Positions 41,375 through 50,972 of a stretch of DNA of 64,000 nucleotides are shown one piece after another (the first letter of the stretch is position 1; every line of letters starts with the position of its first letter). Below the pieces are notes generated by a model. It did not search any database. It had not been told where the DNA came from and was given only the letters and a program-made list of their open reading frames with translations. Made by a program: the position numbers and the translations under genes. Origin of the DNA: a candidate division CSSED10-310 bacterium (GTDB taxonomy: Bacteria > CSSED10-310 > JAFGJC01); assembly GCA_016927905.1 (NCBI GenBank), contig JAFGLW010000016.1:1-64000 (forward strand). Direction: 5' to 3'.

Positions 41375-42361
41375 ATGCCGATGTATCAACCGTTATTCGA
41401 ATCGCTTCAATCAATTGACAATTCCCTGGAAGACGTCGATCGGTTCCTGCTTGAAAATCTGACATCGGGAAATCCCGTCCTGGTTACGCTTCTTACCGAA
41501 TTTATCAGCCGGGGCGGCAAGCGGCTCCGGCCGGCGCTTGTTCTGCTTGCCGCCGGTGCCTGCGGCTGCAGAAACTCAAAATCAAAAATTTTTGCGGTGA
41601 TCATCGAACTGATCCATACCGCATCCCTGTTCCACGATGATGTGCTGGATTCCGCCGAAACCCGGAGAGGCCGTATATCCATCAATAACGCGTACGGCAA
41701 TCACCTGGCCATCCTGGCAGGTGATTACCTCTATTCAAAGGCATTGTCATTTCTGATCGGTGAACCGGCCGCAATCCAGCAGGCGACGATCGATACGGTT
41801 CTGGCCATGACCGAAGGTGAGCTGCTTCAGTCCATGCACCGGTTCCATATTTCGATTGATTTACATGAATACCTTGGAATTATCGAGAAAAAGACTGCCG
41901 TGCTGATGGCGCTTGCCTGCAGACTCGGTGCATCGATATCCGGAACGGACGACCAGATTGCAGCTTTCGATCGTTTCGGGCGGAATCTGGGAATCGCGTT
42001 TCAGATGATCGACGACCTCCTCGATTGGATTTCAGAAACGGAGGAAATCGGGAAGGGTATCCTGCAGGATTTCAGGGAGGGTCGGGCGACTCTGCCGGCG
42101 GTTTTGCTGATGAAACAGATGAACAACGACGACCGGATGCGGTTTCATTCCATCATGGTGAACCGGAAATTTGAACATGACTGGAATGAATTACTCAATT
42201 TTCGCGATCGGATGATTGATTGCGGCATCCCGGGCGAAATCCGGAATAAAGCGGGAGAGTATTCCCGGCTGGCATTGGAATCTCTGGAAGGATTCCCATC
42301 CTCCCCTGAACTCTCCGACTTGAAGGAATTGACATCCGTTCTGCTGACTCGGAATAGATAG
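41375..42361 (+). CDS. Polyprenyl (trans-) diphosphate synthase
   Basis: Condenses IPP with allylic diphosphates to long-chain trans-prenyl diphosphate, probably the quinone side chain. The first aspartate-rich motif is HDDVLD with RRG after it; the second is QMIDDLLDW. GGKRLRPALVLL binds IPP. The length of 328 residues and the order of motifs are those of IspB/HepT-type enzymes; chain length cannot be deduced. It starts 2 nt after the PpiD-like gene and its stop abuts the maf ATG, so these three are one operon. Confidence 0.93.
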   Translation: MPMYQPLFESLQSIDNSLEDVDRFLLENLTSGNPVLVTLLTEFISRGGKRLRPALVLLAAGACGCRNSKSKIFAVIIELIHTASLFHDDVLDSAETRRGRISINNAYGNHLAILAGDYLYSKALSFLIGEPAAIQQATIDTVLAMTEGELLQSMHRFHISIDLHEYLGIIEKKTAVLMALACRLGASISGTDDQIAAFDRFGRNLGIAFQMIDDLLDWISETEEIGKGILQDFREGRATLPAVLLMKQMNNDDRMRFHSIMVNRKFEHDWNELLNFRDRMIDCGIPGEIRNKAGEYSRLALESLEGFPSSPELSDLKELTSVLLTRNR

Positions 42362-42964
42362 ATGATCCCGCCATTGATACTGGCATCCGGTTCACCACGG
42401 CGAAGTGCGCTTCTTGAACGGATGAATCTGTTGTTTGAGATGCAGCCCGCCGAACAGGTCGAATCCTTGCCCCGCACCGGTGATAACCCGCTGGAATTCT
42501 GCTGTGCCGCGGCCGAATTCAAAGCGGGATCGGTCGTCCGGCGTTTTCCGGGGCGAACTGTTCTGGGTGCTGACACGGTTGTCACCATCGACGGCATGAT
42601 CCTGGGCAAACCCTCTGACGAAACAAGCGCAAAAAACATGCTGCGGCACCTCTCCGGACGGCATCACCTGGTCATTACTGCTTTGTCTCTGAAAACAACC
42701 TCCGGACGATCCATTTCGGAACATGAAAAAACTCGAGTTCATTTCCGGGATATCTCCCGGGAGGAAATAGAATGGTACTGTGGCACCGGAGAGGGTTTTG
42801 ACAAGGCCGGCGGATATGGTATCCAGGGTTTGGGTGCCGTATTTGCCGATCGTATCGAAGGTTGTTATACCAATATCGTGGGGCTTCCCCTTCCCAGATT
42901 GATCCGCATGCTGTCAGATCACGCCCCCGAATATTGGCCTCCCTGGAAGCTGAAACGGGTGTGA
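42362..42964 (+). CDS. maf: Maf-family nucleotide pyrophosphatase
   Basis: House-cleaning enzyme hydrolysing non-canonical or modified NTPs. The opening PLILASGSPRRSALLERM, ADTVVTIDGMILGKP and GEGFDKAGGYGIQGLGAVF are the conserved Maf motifs, the last with the catalytic Asp/Lys environment. The 200-residue length is standard. Substrate class (dTTP/UTP versus 7-methyl-GTP) is not clear from the residues. The ATG follows the stop of the prenyl synthase without a gap. No terminator is visible in the 90-nt gap to trkA. Confidence 0.94.
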   Translation: MIPPLILASGSPRRSALLERMNLLFEMQPAEQVESLPRTGDNPLEFCCAAAEFKAGSVVRRFPGRTVLGADTVVTIDGMILGKPSDETSAKNMLRHLSGRHHLVITALSLKTTSGRSISEHEKTRVHFRDISREEIEWYCGTGEGFDKAGGYGIQGLGAVFADRIEGCYTNIVGLPLPRLIRMLSDHAPEYWPPWKLKRV

Positions 42965-43054
42965 ATTGAAGGACCGGTTTCCCCGATCCCGTAACAAAAC
43001 TCGATTCTTTGATCTGAATTAATTAGAATATGGCGAAACGGAAGGAGTCCGCGG

Positions 43055-44416
43055 GTGAGAATCGTCATTATCGGAGCCGGGATGGTTGGATCTAGCCTGG
43101 CTGAGGAATTGATCTTTGAGGGTCATGATATCTCAATTGTGGAAAAAGACGGGGAACTTTGCCGGACAATCGAGGAAAAATTCGATGTTCTGGTCAGTCA
43201 CGGATCCGGATCCAATCCCAGCATCCTGAAATATGCGGGCATCGAGAAAGCGGATCTTCTCCTTGCAGTCACACCCGACGATGAGATCAACATCATGGCC
43301 TGTATCATTGCCAGGCAATTCAACGTGAAAGAGAGAATCGCCAGGATCCGAAGTGAGGATTTCCTGCTGAATCCTCCGATCGTCCGATTGCAGGAACTGG
43401 GCGTGAGCAGAATCATTGATCCGGAGAAATCAGTGGTTGAATCCATCATGCAATTCCTCCAGACGCCGGGTGCCATCGAAGCATCCGCTTTTGAGAACGG
43501 CAAGATCCTGATGCGGGAATTCCGCATTACGACCGACATGCCCGTCGTCAACAAGACCCTCCATGAAATACGACAGATGGTGAAACAGCATCAGATACTG
43601 GTGATGACAATCCTGAGAAATGATCTGGCTATCATACCGACAGGTGATGAGGTTGTGGCGGAAAACGATGAGATACTGGCGATCTTTCCGGCAGAATCCC
43701 TGGACGCTTTCTTGAAGTTGATGAACAACCAGCGGGGTCAGGTTCGCAAGGTGATAATCTCCGGGGGCACATTGACCAGTTTAAAACTGGCAAAACTTCT
43801 CGACAAACTGATCGACCAGGTAATCCTGGTCGTGCCGGATTATGACTATGGCAAACAGGTTGCCAATCAGCTTGAACAGGTCGAAGTATTGCATGGTGAT
43901 TGCACAGATCTGGATCTCCTGCGCGAAATCCACGCCGAAAGAGCGGATTTTTTCGTAGGATGCAACAAGAACACAGACAATAATATCCTGGCTTCGCTTC
44001 TGGCGAAATCACTGGGAACGAAAGAAATCATCGCCCTGTCCGATCAGCCCAGAAAAAGCAACCGCATGTTCAAGTCCATCGGGATCGATCACGTCATCAA
44101 TCCGCGGTTGACAACCGCTTCGGCCATAATGGACATCATCCACAGGGGCAGGATGCTCAGTGAAATCCGGATCCGTGACATGGATCTGGAAGCGGTCAGG
44201 ATCCTCACCGGAAACAACAGCAAAATCAGCAATAAACCCTTGAAATCGGCCTGGAAACCGCTGGCGAATAAGGCCATTGTCGGTGCCATCATACGAGATG
44301 AGCAACTGATCATTCCGGAAGGCGAATCCGTTCTGCTGCCGGGAGATCAGGCGATGATAATCACCCGAGAGAAAACATTGGATGAGATCAAACGCATGTT
44401 CAGGGAAAGACCGTGA
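43055..44416 (+). CDS. trkA: Trk system potassium uptake protein TrkA
   Basis: Cytosolic NAD-binding regulatory subunit of the Trk potassium channel. Two tandem RCK units fill 453 residues. The first has IVIIGAGMVGSSLAEEL with the acidic residue binding ribose at the end of beta-2 (SIVEKD). The second, from about residue 230, starts KVIISGGTLTSLKLAK and lacks the GxGxxG loop, so only the first half should bind NAD. RCK_C parts follow each. The start is GTG with GGAG upstream. It overlaps trkH by 4 nt (GTGA). Confidence 0.95.
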   Translation: MRIVIIGAGMVGSSLAEELIFEGHDISIVEKDGELCRTIEEKFDVLVSHGSGSNPSILKYAGIEKADLLLAVTPDDEINIMACIIARQFNVKERIARIRSEDFLLNPPIVRLQELGVSRIIDPEKSVVESIMQFLQTPGAIEASAFENGKILMREFRITTDMPVVNKTLHEIRQMVKQHQILVMTILRNDLAIIPTGDEVVAENDEILAIFPAESLDAFLKLMNNQRGQVRKVIISGGTLTSLKLAKLLDKLIDQVILVVPDYDYGKQVANQLEQVEVLHGDCTDLDLLREIHAERADFFVGCNKNTDNNILASLLAKSLGTKEIIALSDQPRKSNRMFKSIGIDHVINPRLTTASAIMDIIHRGRMLSEIRIRDMDLEAVRILTGNNSKISNKPLKSAWKPLANKAIVGAIIRDEQLIIPEGESVLLPGDQAMIITREKTLDEIKRMFRERP

Positions 44417-46017
44417 ACAAACGGTCCGTCGGGTACGCAATAGGGAAGTTGCTCCAGGTAATGGCACTTGTCCTGGTGATCCCGCTTCTGATCGGCATTT
44501 ATTATGATACCCGGATTTACCGGAAATCCATCCTGCTGATACCTGAAGTCACCGGGTTTTTTCTTGGCATCACCGTATCGTTCATCCTGGGGTTGCTCCT
44601 GACATACATCTGCCGGAAACAACGGGGTGATATCGGCGTGCCGGAAGGATATTCGGTGGTGACGATCGGCTGGCTGACGCTGTCGGCCGTGGGAAGCCTG
44701 CCGATGTTTTTCTATTTTATATTTACATCCGATGCGGGATCTTTTCCGGAAATAATTCGATTGCTGACCGATTCATTTTTTGAAACGATGAGCGGGTTCA
44801 CCACGACCGGATCGACGATCCTGATCGATGTTGAATCTCTCCCCCGGGGGATTTTGTTCTGGCGGAGCATGACCCACTGGTTGGGAGGCATGGGGATCAT
44901 TACGCTGGCTCTGGCTATTTTCCCGGCCATGGGAGTATCCGGGTACGGCATGTACAAAGGGGAAGTGCCCGGACCAACCAAGGAACGTCTCCAGCCGAGA
45001 TTGTCCGAATCCGCTAAGATTCTATGGGGCGTATACCTTTTTTTCACGTTCACCGAAACGCTTCTGCTCACTACAGGCGGCATGCCGCTCTATGATGCAT
45101 TCTGTCATACCTTCGGAACCCTGGCCACCGGCGGGTTTTCCACTCAGAACCTATCCATCGGCCAGTATGACAATTTCTTTTTTCACTGGGTCATTATCGT
45201 GTTCATGGTGTTCAGCGGGATGAACTATCTGATACATTATCGGATTCTTTTCAAATCTGAGATCCGGTATTCCCTTCAGGATCGAGAACTCCGTTTTTAC
45301 CTTGCCACCCTTGTCGTGGCCGTCGTTTTTGTAACCGGAATGTTGTATTTCAAGGGAGTTCCTCCGGCCGAGGAATCTTATCTGCATTACCGTCACGACA
45401 AGGCATCTCTGGAGGATTTCAGAGATCATGTCGAACGGGAGTCCCGTAAAGTGTCCTCCCCGGGAGGTGCCTTTTCACATGCCGCGTTTCAGGTGGTGTC
45501 CATTCTGACCACGACGGGTTATTGCACTGCAGATTTCGATGTCTGGCCGGAAACCTGCCGGTATCTGCTGCTTGTTCTGATGTTCTGGGGAGGTTGCGCA
45601 GGTTCCACGGGTGGCGGTTTAAAAATCATCCGAATCATGACGGTGTTCAGCATTTCCTGGCGTGAAATCAAGAAGCTGGCCCGCCCCCGATGGATTCCGC
45701 CGATGAAGATCGCCGGGCTCCCCACATCGGAAAACCAGATCATCAATATCCTTGCCCTGTTCAATCTGTTCATCATCATGTTTATCATCTGCACCGCCCT
45801 CATGACTCTGATGACCGGCGATCTGGTCACGGCCGTATCCTGTGTTGCCGCGACTCTGTGTAATATCGGCCCGGGATTGAACGGAGTGGGAGCAGTGGAG
45901 AACTACGCATGGCTGCCCATTCCTGCAAAATGGCTCCTTTCAGCATGCATGCTGATGGGACGGTTGGAAATTTTTTCGGTTCTGGTGGTACTGCAGCCGT
46001 CGATCTGGAAGAAATAG
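44413..46017 (+). CDS. trkH: Trk system potassium transporter TrkH
   Basis: Membrane potassium channel subunit partnered with TrkA. The 534-residue protein shows four pore-like M-P-M repeats. Selectivity segments include TMSGFTTTGSTI, HTFGTLATGGFSTQN, SILTTTGYCTADF and TLCNIGPGLNGVG, each holding the Gly that lines the filter. Ten or more hydrophobic segments surround them. The GTG start overlaps the trkA stop. The convergent M14 gene ends 14 nt away; there is no room for a separate terminator. Confidence 0.95.
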   Translation: MNKRSVGYAIGKLLQVMALVLVIPLLIGIYYDTRIYRKSILLIPEVTGFFLGITVSFILGLLLTYICRKQRGDIGVPEGYSVVTIGWLTLSAVGSLPMFFYFIFTSDAGSFPEIIRLLTDSFFETMSGFTTTGSTILIDVESLPRGILFWRSMTHWLGGMGIITLALAIFPAMGVSGYGMYKGEVPGPTKERLQPRLSESAKILWGVYLFFTFTETLLLTTGGMPLYDAFCHTFGTLATGGFSTQNLSIGQYDNFFFHWVIIVFMVFSGMNYLIHYRILFKSEIRYSLQDRELRFYLATLVVAVVFVTGMLYFKGVPPAEESYLHYRHDKASLEDFRDHVERESRKVSSPGGAFSHAAFQVVSILTTTGYCTADFDVWPETCRYLLLVLMFWGGCAGSTGGGLKIIRIMTVFSISWREIKKLARPRWIPPMKIAGLPTSENQIINILALFNLFIIMFIICTALMTLMTGDLVTAVSCVAATLCNIGPGLNGVGAVENYAWLPIPAKWLLSACMLMGRLEIFSVLVVLQPSIWKK

Positions 46018-46031
46018 CCGGGAATCGACGG

Positions 46032-49000
46032 TCAGCGGTAATTCCAGGTTATGATTTCGACAGTGCCGATCGGCGTCCAGGTTTCGGGTTCAAAAATACA
46101 ACCTATAAATTCAAGACTGGATGCGCTTCCCACCCCGTATGGCCATTCAAACCGCAGAACGGATTCCAAGATTGAAGTCGATGCCGGAACACTGAAAAAT
46201 TTGGAATCGATTCCCAGATTGACATCGATCCAGGATGGCCAGCACCAGTACATGCCGTAAACACCCAGGAGCAGGTATGCATCACTGACAAACGGTTCCG
46301 GTTCGGGATTGTGCAGGTAGAAATACAGATTGAATTCATCTCCGGCTTCCAGATCGGTATCGGTCATGATCAGTTCCATTCCTTTCGGCGGAACGGTGGT
46401 GGGAACCGGTGTATCCGTCGGGATCGAGGGTGTATGTGTTGGTGGTTCCGGAGTGTTCGTGGGCTCCACCGGTGTATGGGTGGGCGGAAATGGTGTGTGC
46501 GTTGCCGGAGACTGGGTATGAGTGGGAGCTGCCGGGGTACCGGTAGGCGGAACGGGTGTCGGAGTGGGTGGCATGGGCGTTTCGGTCGGAATTGACGGCG
46601 TATCAGTGGGGAAAGCGGGTGTTCCGGTGGGCGGTACCGGTGTCGGCGTCACGAATATCGTGGGTGTTCCGGTGGGCGGCGGTGTCGGGGAAGGCTCCGT
46701 ACACTCGGCGATATACCCGATTCGGACATCATCGATATTCCACCCGCAGTAATAGACGCTGGTATCCGTAGTTCCCATCTGCCAACGGACCTGGACCTGG
46801 CTGTATCCTGCGGCAAGAGCCGTAATATCGTACTCGACATAGGTCCATTCGCCGTCGGACATGGATGATCCGGGGTTCTCCCAAATAGTCGTCCAGGTTG
46901 ATCCGTTGTTGTTGGAAACGCCGATCACAGCGTGATCCCATGAATTTGATTCCACTCCCAGCCACCGGTAAAAACTGAAGATGACTTCGGAAGCTCCGGA
47001 ACAATCAAATGAATCGGTTGTCAGGTAATAAGCCGGCATGTTATTGGAATAATCGCCGTTGAGATTGTATCCGACCACGTTGGATCCCGTATAACCGGAA
47101 GTCGGGTCGGGATTCCCGTAGTATCCGCCGCCTCCGGTCGGCTGGCCCCAGGCCCACTGACCGCCGGATATGGTCCATTCCGGGTCGGTATCCATGTTCT
47201 CCTCGAGCAGCACGTAATACTGGAATGTCACGAAATTGTAATACTGGCCGGAAGCGTTATCCACGGTTTCGTTCCCGACCTCATCGGTCGACGCCACCTG
47301 GAAATAGTAGGTTGTACATTCCGCCAGGTCTGAAATTTCAATTTCATGGATCAGAACAAACCCCGAATCGGATGTTTCGAGATCCGGTGGAACGGTCAAT
47401 CCGTATGTGACTTTTGAATCGGATGGTTCATCGGTTGTCCAGACAACGACCGCGCTTTGATCGGAAATGCTCTGAACGGACACCCCGGTAATCACCGGCC
47501 CGACGCAATCGATTTCGGCGGCCCGGATGACGGTGGTCGGTTCGCCTTCGCAATCTGCGTCTTCGTATGTAGCTGTCAGAGTATCCTGGTGGGCGACTCC
47601 GATGATTCCCGGACCGGGTGCCGGTTCCACCTGCACCGATCCGTAAAATTCACTGGTGTTGAATCCCGTCTCCGTCAGTTCAACCGTTTCACCTTCCGGA
47701 TCGCTGGTGCTGGTTACCTGGATGAAGGTGGTTTCGATCAATCCGGGATCGGTGTTCAGATCGGCGTCGATCAACTCGAAGGTGACGATATCGCTGCAGG
47801 CGTATTTTCCCGCATCCAGTTCCAGTACTCCGCAACCCGGCACGATATGCTGGGTGGTGAGGGCGTCCAGGTCGAATCCGGGAAGCAATGCGCCTGCGTT
47901 GCCATCCCCGTCATCGATGATCTTGACATACCTGGCCGGATCAAGACCGGATCCGTTCAGATCGAATGAGGTCGTTCCGCTACTGGTCCCGACCGTGATC
48001 CATGGTCCCTGCCAGTCACTGGATACCTGGACCTGGTATCCCTCATCGGTTCCGTCGTCGCCTTCCCATACCGTGAAATCATCTCCCGGAAGATCGTCAA
48101 TGGGTGTGGTTTCACCCATGTCGATAACGATGTACCCGGCGACTCCGATCGAATAGAACTCACCATCCACGGGACCCAGAGCGCTGTTGGTAAAGGTGTG
48201 ATTGTTATCGTTCGTCTGGGTGTCTTCACATAAAATCACACGGTAAGCATAGGAATCGATGGTCCGGTCCAGCTGAACATTGACGGTGACTGCGCCATCC
48301 TCCGGGACAATCACACTGGGAACGACTACACTCTCGTAATCATTCGCCCAGACCTGCAGACTGTATGTACCTGGCAGAATATAACGGTGGTAGTCACCTA
48401 TGATCGGATCACAGTATACCGGCCAGCCGATCTCGATGACCTCCACCAGCGCCGCTACCGGTTCTCCGGTCTGAACATCCGTCACGGTCCCGGTGATACC
48501 GTTCCCGATTTTTTCAAAAAGATCCAGTGCGGCCTCGCGGTTTTTCAAGCAGTAGAACTCGATATCGGCGGCAGGTGGGGTCTTGATGTCCGAAATCTCG
48601 AGCGTATAGCCGAAAGTTCCGCTCGTGATGTAATCGGCTTCCTTGCTGGATCCGTTCACGTAATACAGGACGTGGCTGGACTGGCCGCCCGGATATCCCG
48701 AAATCCCGCTGTACCGGACCTGGATATCCGAATACTGGGCTTCATCCCAGGTCGGATCCCACATGTAACTCCAGGCATAAATCAGCAATTCGGTGCCGGA
48801 ATGACCGGATATCCCCACGATGCACTGGTTGTTCTTTATCAATTCTTGAATCGCCCGGGTTTCAGGCTGGGAATAGGGTGCGGGACTGCCGCCCCATCCC
48901 GCCCATTGGCACCCATAATCCCGGTTGCAGTCCACGCCATTGGCATTACTCCGGGTCCCCGCTTCCATTCCATCCGGATTCACGCAGGGTGTAAACCATA

Positions 49001-49601
49001 TTTCCCGGGTATCCACAATCGCGGTGATCCGGGGATCGGTTCCGTAGTTAGACAGAAGTTCGTTGATCAGGTACAGGGCTACTTCCATGGCGATCTTTTC
49101 ATCTCCGTGGATGGTTCCATCCCACCGCATCTCCGGTTCCGGCTCATCGGTCAGCACGTTGTCCGATACTTTGATGGAAACGATGTCCCGTCCCTGAACA
49201 CTCTGACCGGTTATGAGCACGCTGGCCAGGTCCGGATAGGCCGTTTCCAGGTCGAAAAGCTCCTGCCGCATGGTCGCATAAGTGTGATACTGGGGATCTC
49301 GCCCTCTCAGATAATTCTCCAGACGCTCCGCTTCCAGATCTTCAACAACCATGACCGGTTCGTATCCTTCCAGTTTCAGCCGCTTTAAATCCTCCTGATT
49401 GACCTCCAGAAACAGCCAGTTTCCGGATCTCGATACCGGATCCAGCCGCATGGTTTTCAGCCGGATCAGATCATCCTTTCCGGATATTTGGATCTTAACC
49501 CGCATCATCCCGGACAAGTCCTGGGACCGGATTGTTCCCGCCAGGAACAGCCCGACCAAAAGCAATAATGCCATCCGTACAACCTGCGTAACGAATCTCA
49601 T
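46032..49601 (-). CDS. Secreted M14 zinc carboxypeptidase with multidomain C-terminus
   Basis: The 1189-residue protein has a signal peptide (VVRMALLLLVGLFLAGTIRS), a propeptide-like region to about 95, and an M14 domain to about 365 with zinc ligands His165, Glu168 (IHGDE) and His267 (GISGHSG), catalytic Glu335 (YTLEISD), and CVNPDGMEAGTRSNANGVDCNRDY. Then come a carboxypeptidase-regulatory-like fold, beta domains, an FnIII-like domain (SVQSISDQSAVVVWTTDEP), a jellyroll domain ([18 protein letters not shown] ... [11 protein letters not shown]), a Pro/Thr linker, and the C-terminal module shared with the 50973 and 53251 proteins. ATG 49601 has GAGG 9 nt upstream. Extracellular peptide degradation is likely. 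Confidence 0.9.
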   Translation of the reverse strand: MRFVTQVVRMALLLLVGLFLAGTIRSQDLSGMMRVKIQISGKDDLIRLKTMRLDPVSRSGNWLFLEVNQEDLKRLKLEGYEPVMVVEDLEAERLENYLRGRDPQYHTYATMRQELFDLETAYPDLASVLITGQSVQGRDIVSIKVSDNVLTDEPEPEMRWDGTIHGDEKIAMEVALYLINELLSNYGTDPRITAIVDTREIWFTPCVNPDGMEAGTRSNANGVDCNRDYGCQWAGWGGSPAPYSQPETRAIQELIKNNQCIVGISGHSGTELLIYAWSYMWDPTWDEAQYSDIQVRYSGISGYPGGQSSHVLYYVNGSSKEADYITSGTFGYTLEISDIKTPPAADIEFYCLKNREAALDLFEKIGNGITGTVTDVQTGEPVAALVEVIEIGWPVYCDPIIGDYHRYILPGTYSLQVWANDYESVVVPSVIVPEDGAVTVNVQLDRTIDSYAYRVILCEDTQTNDNNHTFTNSALGPVDGEFYSIGVAGYIVIDMGETTPIDDLPGDDFTVWEGDDGTDEGYQVQVSSDWQGPWITVGTSSGTTSFDLNGSGLDPARYVKIIDDGDGNAGALLPGFDLDALTTQHIVPGCGVLELDAGKYACSDIVTFELIDADLNTDPGLIETTFIQVTSTSDPEGETVELTETGFNTSEFYGSVQVEPAPGPGIIGVAHQDTLTATYEDADCEGEPTTVIRAAEIDCVGPVITGVSVQSISDQSAVVVWTTDEPSDSKVTYGLTVPPDLETSDSGFVLIHEIEISDLAECTTYYFQVASTDEVGNETVDNASGQYYNFVTFQYYVLLEENMDTDPEWTISGGQWAWGQPTGGGGYYGNPDPTSGYTGSNVVGYNLNGDYSNNMPAYYLTTDSFDCSGASEVIFSFYRWLGVESNSWDHAVIGVSNNNGSTWTTIWENPGSSMSDGEWTYVEYDITALAAGYSQVQVRWQMGTTDTSVYYCGWNIDDVRIGYIAECTEPSPTPPPTGTPTIFVTPTPVPPTGTPAFPTDTPSIPTETPMPPTPTPVPPTGTPAAPTHTQSPATHTPFPPTHTPVEPTNTPEPPTHTPSIPTDTPVPTTVPPKGMELIMTDTDLEAGDEFNLYFYLHNPEPEPFVSDAYLLLGVYGMYWCWPSWIDVNLGIDSKFFSVPASTSILESVLRFEWPYGVGSASSLEFIGCIFEPETWTPIGTVEIITWNYR
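46390..46700 (-). repeat. Pro/Thr-rich linker repeats in the M14 protein
   Basis: Degenerate tandem units of the type P-P-T-x-T-P-x (about 21 bp each) encode a linker of about 100 residues between the jellyroll domain and the C-terminal module. The units have diverged much more than the matching array in the S8 protease gene. Such linkers are often O-glycosylated. Confidence 0.8.
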
Positions 49602-49668
49602 GGGTTTCATCCTCATATATTTTTCCAATGATTGACAGCTGTCCTCGCAGCAACAACGCTCAACATAT

Positions 49669-49697
49669 AGTTTAAATAGTCCGACCGGAGTTGACAA
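49669..49697 (-). promoter_or_regulatory. Promoter for the M14 carboxypeptidase gene
   Basis: On the minus strand TTGTCA (49697-49692), 17 nt, TAAACT (49674-49669), 68 nt before the ATG. Confidence 0.5.
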
Positions 49698-49768
49698 GCC
49701 TGATCCGGAGAAACCGGACATGGTAATCCCGGCAACATATTGAAGATCCCTTCAGGTTGCACCCGGTG

Positions 49769-49797
49769 TTGACCCTTCCGCTTGATTATTCTAGGGT
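49769..49797 (+). promoter_or_regulatory. Possible promoter for the SGNH hydrolase gene
   Basis: TTGACC (49769-49774), 17 nt, TAGGGT (49792-49797). The -10 box is poor. It ends 8 nt before the GTG at 49805, which would give a nearly leaderless message. Confidence 0.3.
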
Positions 49798-49804
49798 CAC
49801 AGGC

Positions 49805-50869
49805 GTGAAACGGGCCGGCCTGGTATCTATTGTCGCAATAATGGGTATGATCCTGCCGGTGCTGATCGCCGAAGGCATTTTCCGGTATCGACACCGCGAC
49901 GATCCGATAACCCTGGAATGGGTTCCCGGCCCCCTGTTGTGGGTCAATCCGGTCGGGATCCTGGAAGATCCTTCCCATACGGGCGGAATTCCGACTTTCT
50001 TCAATTCGGAACGGCATCGGGTCCGGTGTCCGGGATTGACCGATTACGATGCGGAGATTCTTCTTCTGGGCGCGTCCAATTTATTCGGATACCATCTGCC
50101 CTATGCCGATACGCCGCAACATATGATCGAGCGGTTGACCGGGCATCGGGTGATGAACGCCTCGGTAATCGGCTATACATCGCAACAGGGCAGGCTGGCG
50201 TTGGAACGGCTGCTGACCTCCGGACGATTCCGGAACCTGAAAATTGCGCTGGTCCAGTTCGGCATAAACGATGTCTCCCACTGGGGAGGCCGGCCGCCGG
50301 TTCCGGTCCTGTCGCTGAATTCATTTTCCCGGGTGGGCGGATCATTGTGCGGAAAATGGATTTCCGCCGCCGGAAAACGTTGCCGGACTTACCGGCCGAG
50401 AGTTACACCGGCTGAATTCAAGCGCAATGTGCAAGCCATTCTGGATATCAGCCGCAGGCATGGTTTGAGGGTCATCCTGATCCCGGATACGGTTGCATGC
50501 TACAAACAGCTCAAATACCGGGACGCCTTTCCGGATCCGGAAGTCTTCCCCGAGATTTTTTCCATGCCATCGGTCATACACGGCGTCAAATTGGAGCTGG
50601 CGGCCGCAAAAGCATGGAAGGTTCACGAGTATTTCCCGGCCACATTGTGGGAAGTGCGGGTCTGGCTGGAATACGAAAGATGTCTTCTGAAGCTGGGCGC
50701 TCTGGATATCAATGCCCTGCTTTTCGACATGGAATCCCGGTCCGTATTCCGACCCTGGAGGATTCAGGGGGAGATATATTCCGACAAGTGCCACCTGAAT
50801 CCGGAGGGGTGGCATTTTGTGTCGTCCGTTCTGGCCTGCAACATCAACAAACTGTTCGACGGCGATTGA
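49805..50869 (+). CDS. SGNH/GDSL-type hydrolase, membrane-anchored
   Basis: The 354-residue protein has one N-terminal hydrophobic segment (GLVSIVAIMGMILPVLIA), an anchor or signal. The SGNH blocks are visible in order: EILLLGASNLFGY (block I; Ser follows Gly-Ala rather than Gly-Asp), the Gly block around NASVIGYTSQQG, VQFGINDVSHW (block III, GxND), and DKCHLNPEGWHFV (block V, Asp-x-x-His). The group includes esterases and glycan O-acetyl hydrolases; the substrate is unknown. GTG 49805 is my choice of start; a TTG at 49757 lengthens the frame but lies ahead of the possible promoter. Confidence 0.78.
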   Translation: MKRAGLVSIVAIMGMILPVLIAEGIFRYRHRDDPITLEWVPGPLLWVNPVGILEDPSHTGGIPTFFNSERHRVRCPGLTDYDAEILLLGASNLFGYHLPYADTPQHMIERLTGHRVMNASVIGYTSQQGRLALERLLTSGRFRNLKIALVQFGINDVSHWGGRPPVPVLSLNSFSRVGGSLCGKWISAAGKRCRTYRPRVTPAEFKRNVQAILDISRRHGLRVILIPDTVACYKQLKYRDAFPDPEVFPEIFSMPSVIHGVKLELAAAKAWKVHEYFPATLWEVRVWLEYERCLLKLGALDINALLFDMESRSVFRPWRIQGEIYSDKCHLNPEGWHFVSSVLACNINKLFDGD

Positions 50870-50912
50870 ATCCGGTATTTTCAGGACCCATTATGCGAAA
50901 ATCCCGCCCGTC

Positions 50913-50921
50913 TGGTATAAT
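50913..50921 (+). promoter_or_regulatory. Extended -10 promoter for the transglutaminase-like gene
   Basis: TGGTATAAT: a perfect TATAAT (50916-50921) with the TGn extension, and no good -35 box. An AAGGAGGAA ribosome binding site precedes the ATG at 50973. The same nonamer stands before the S8 protease gene. Confidence 0.5.
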
Positions 50922-50972
50922 GAGAATCCATGAGATTGAATTCATTGACCCGTAATAAGGAGGAATAGATCG

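Noticed and set aside
48387-49388. 333-codon open frame on the plus strand
   Set aside because: Antisense to the M14 peptidase domain, which has a full set of zinc and catalytic residues.
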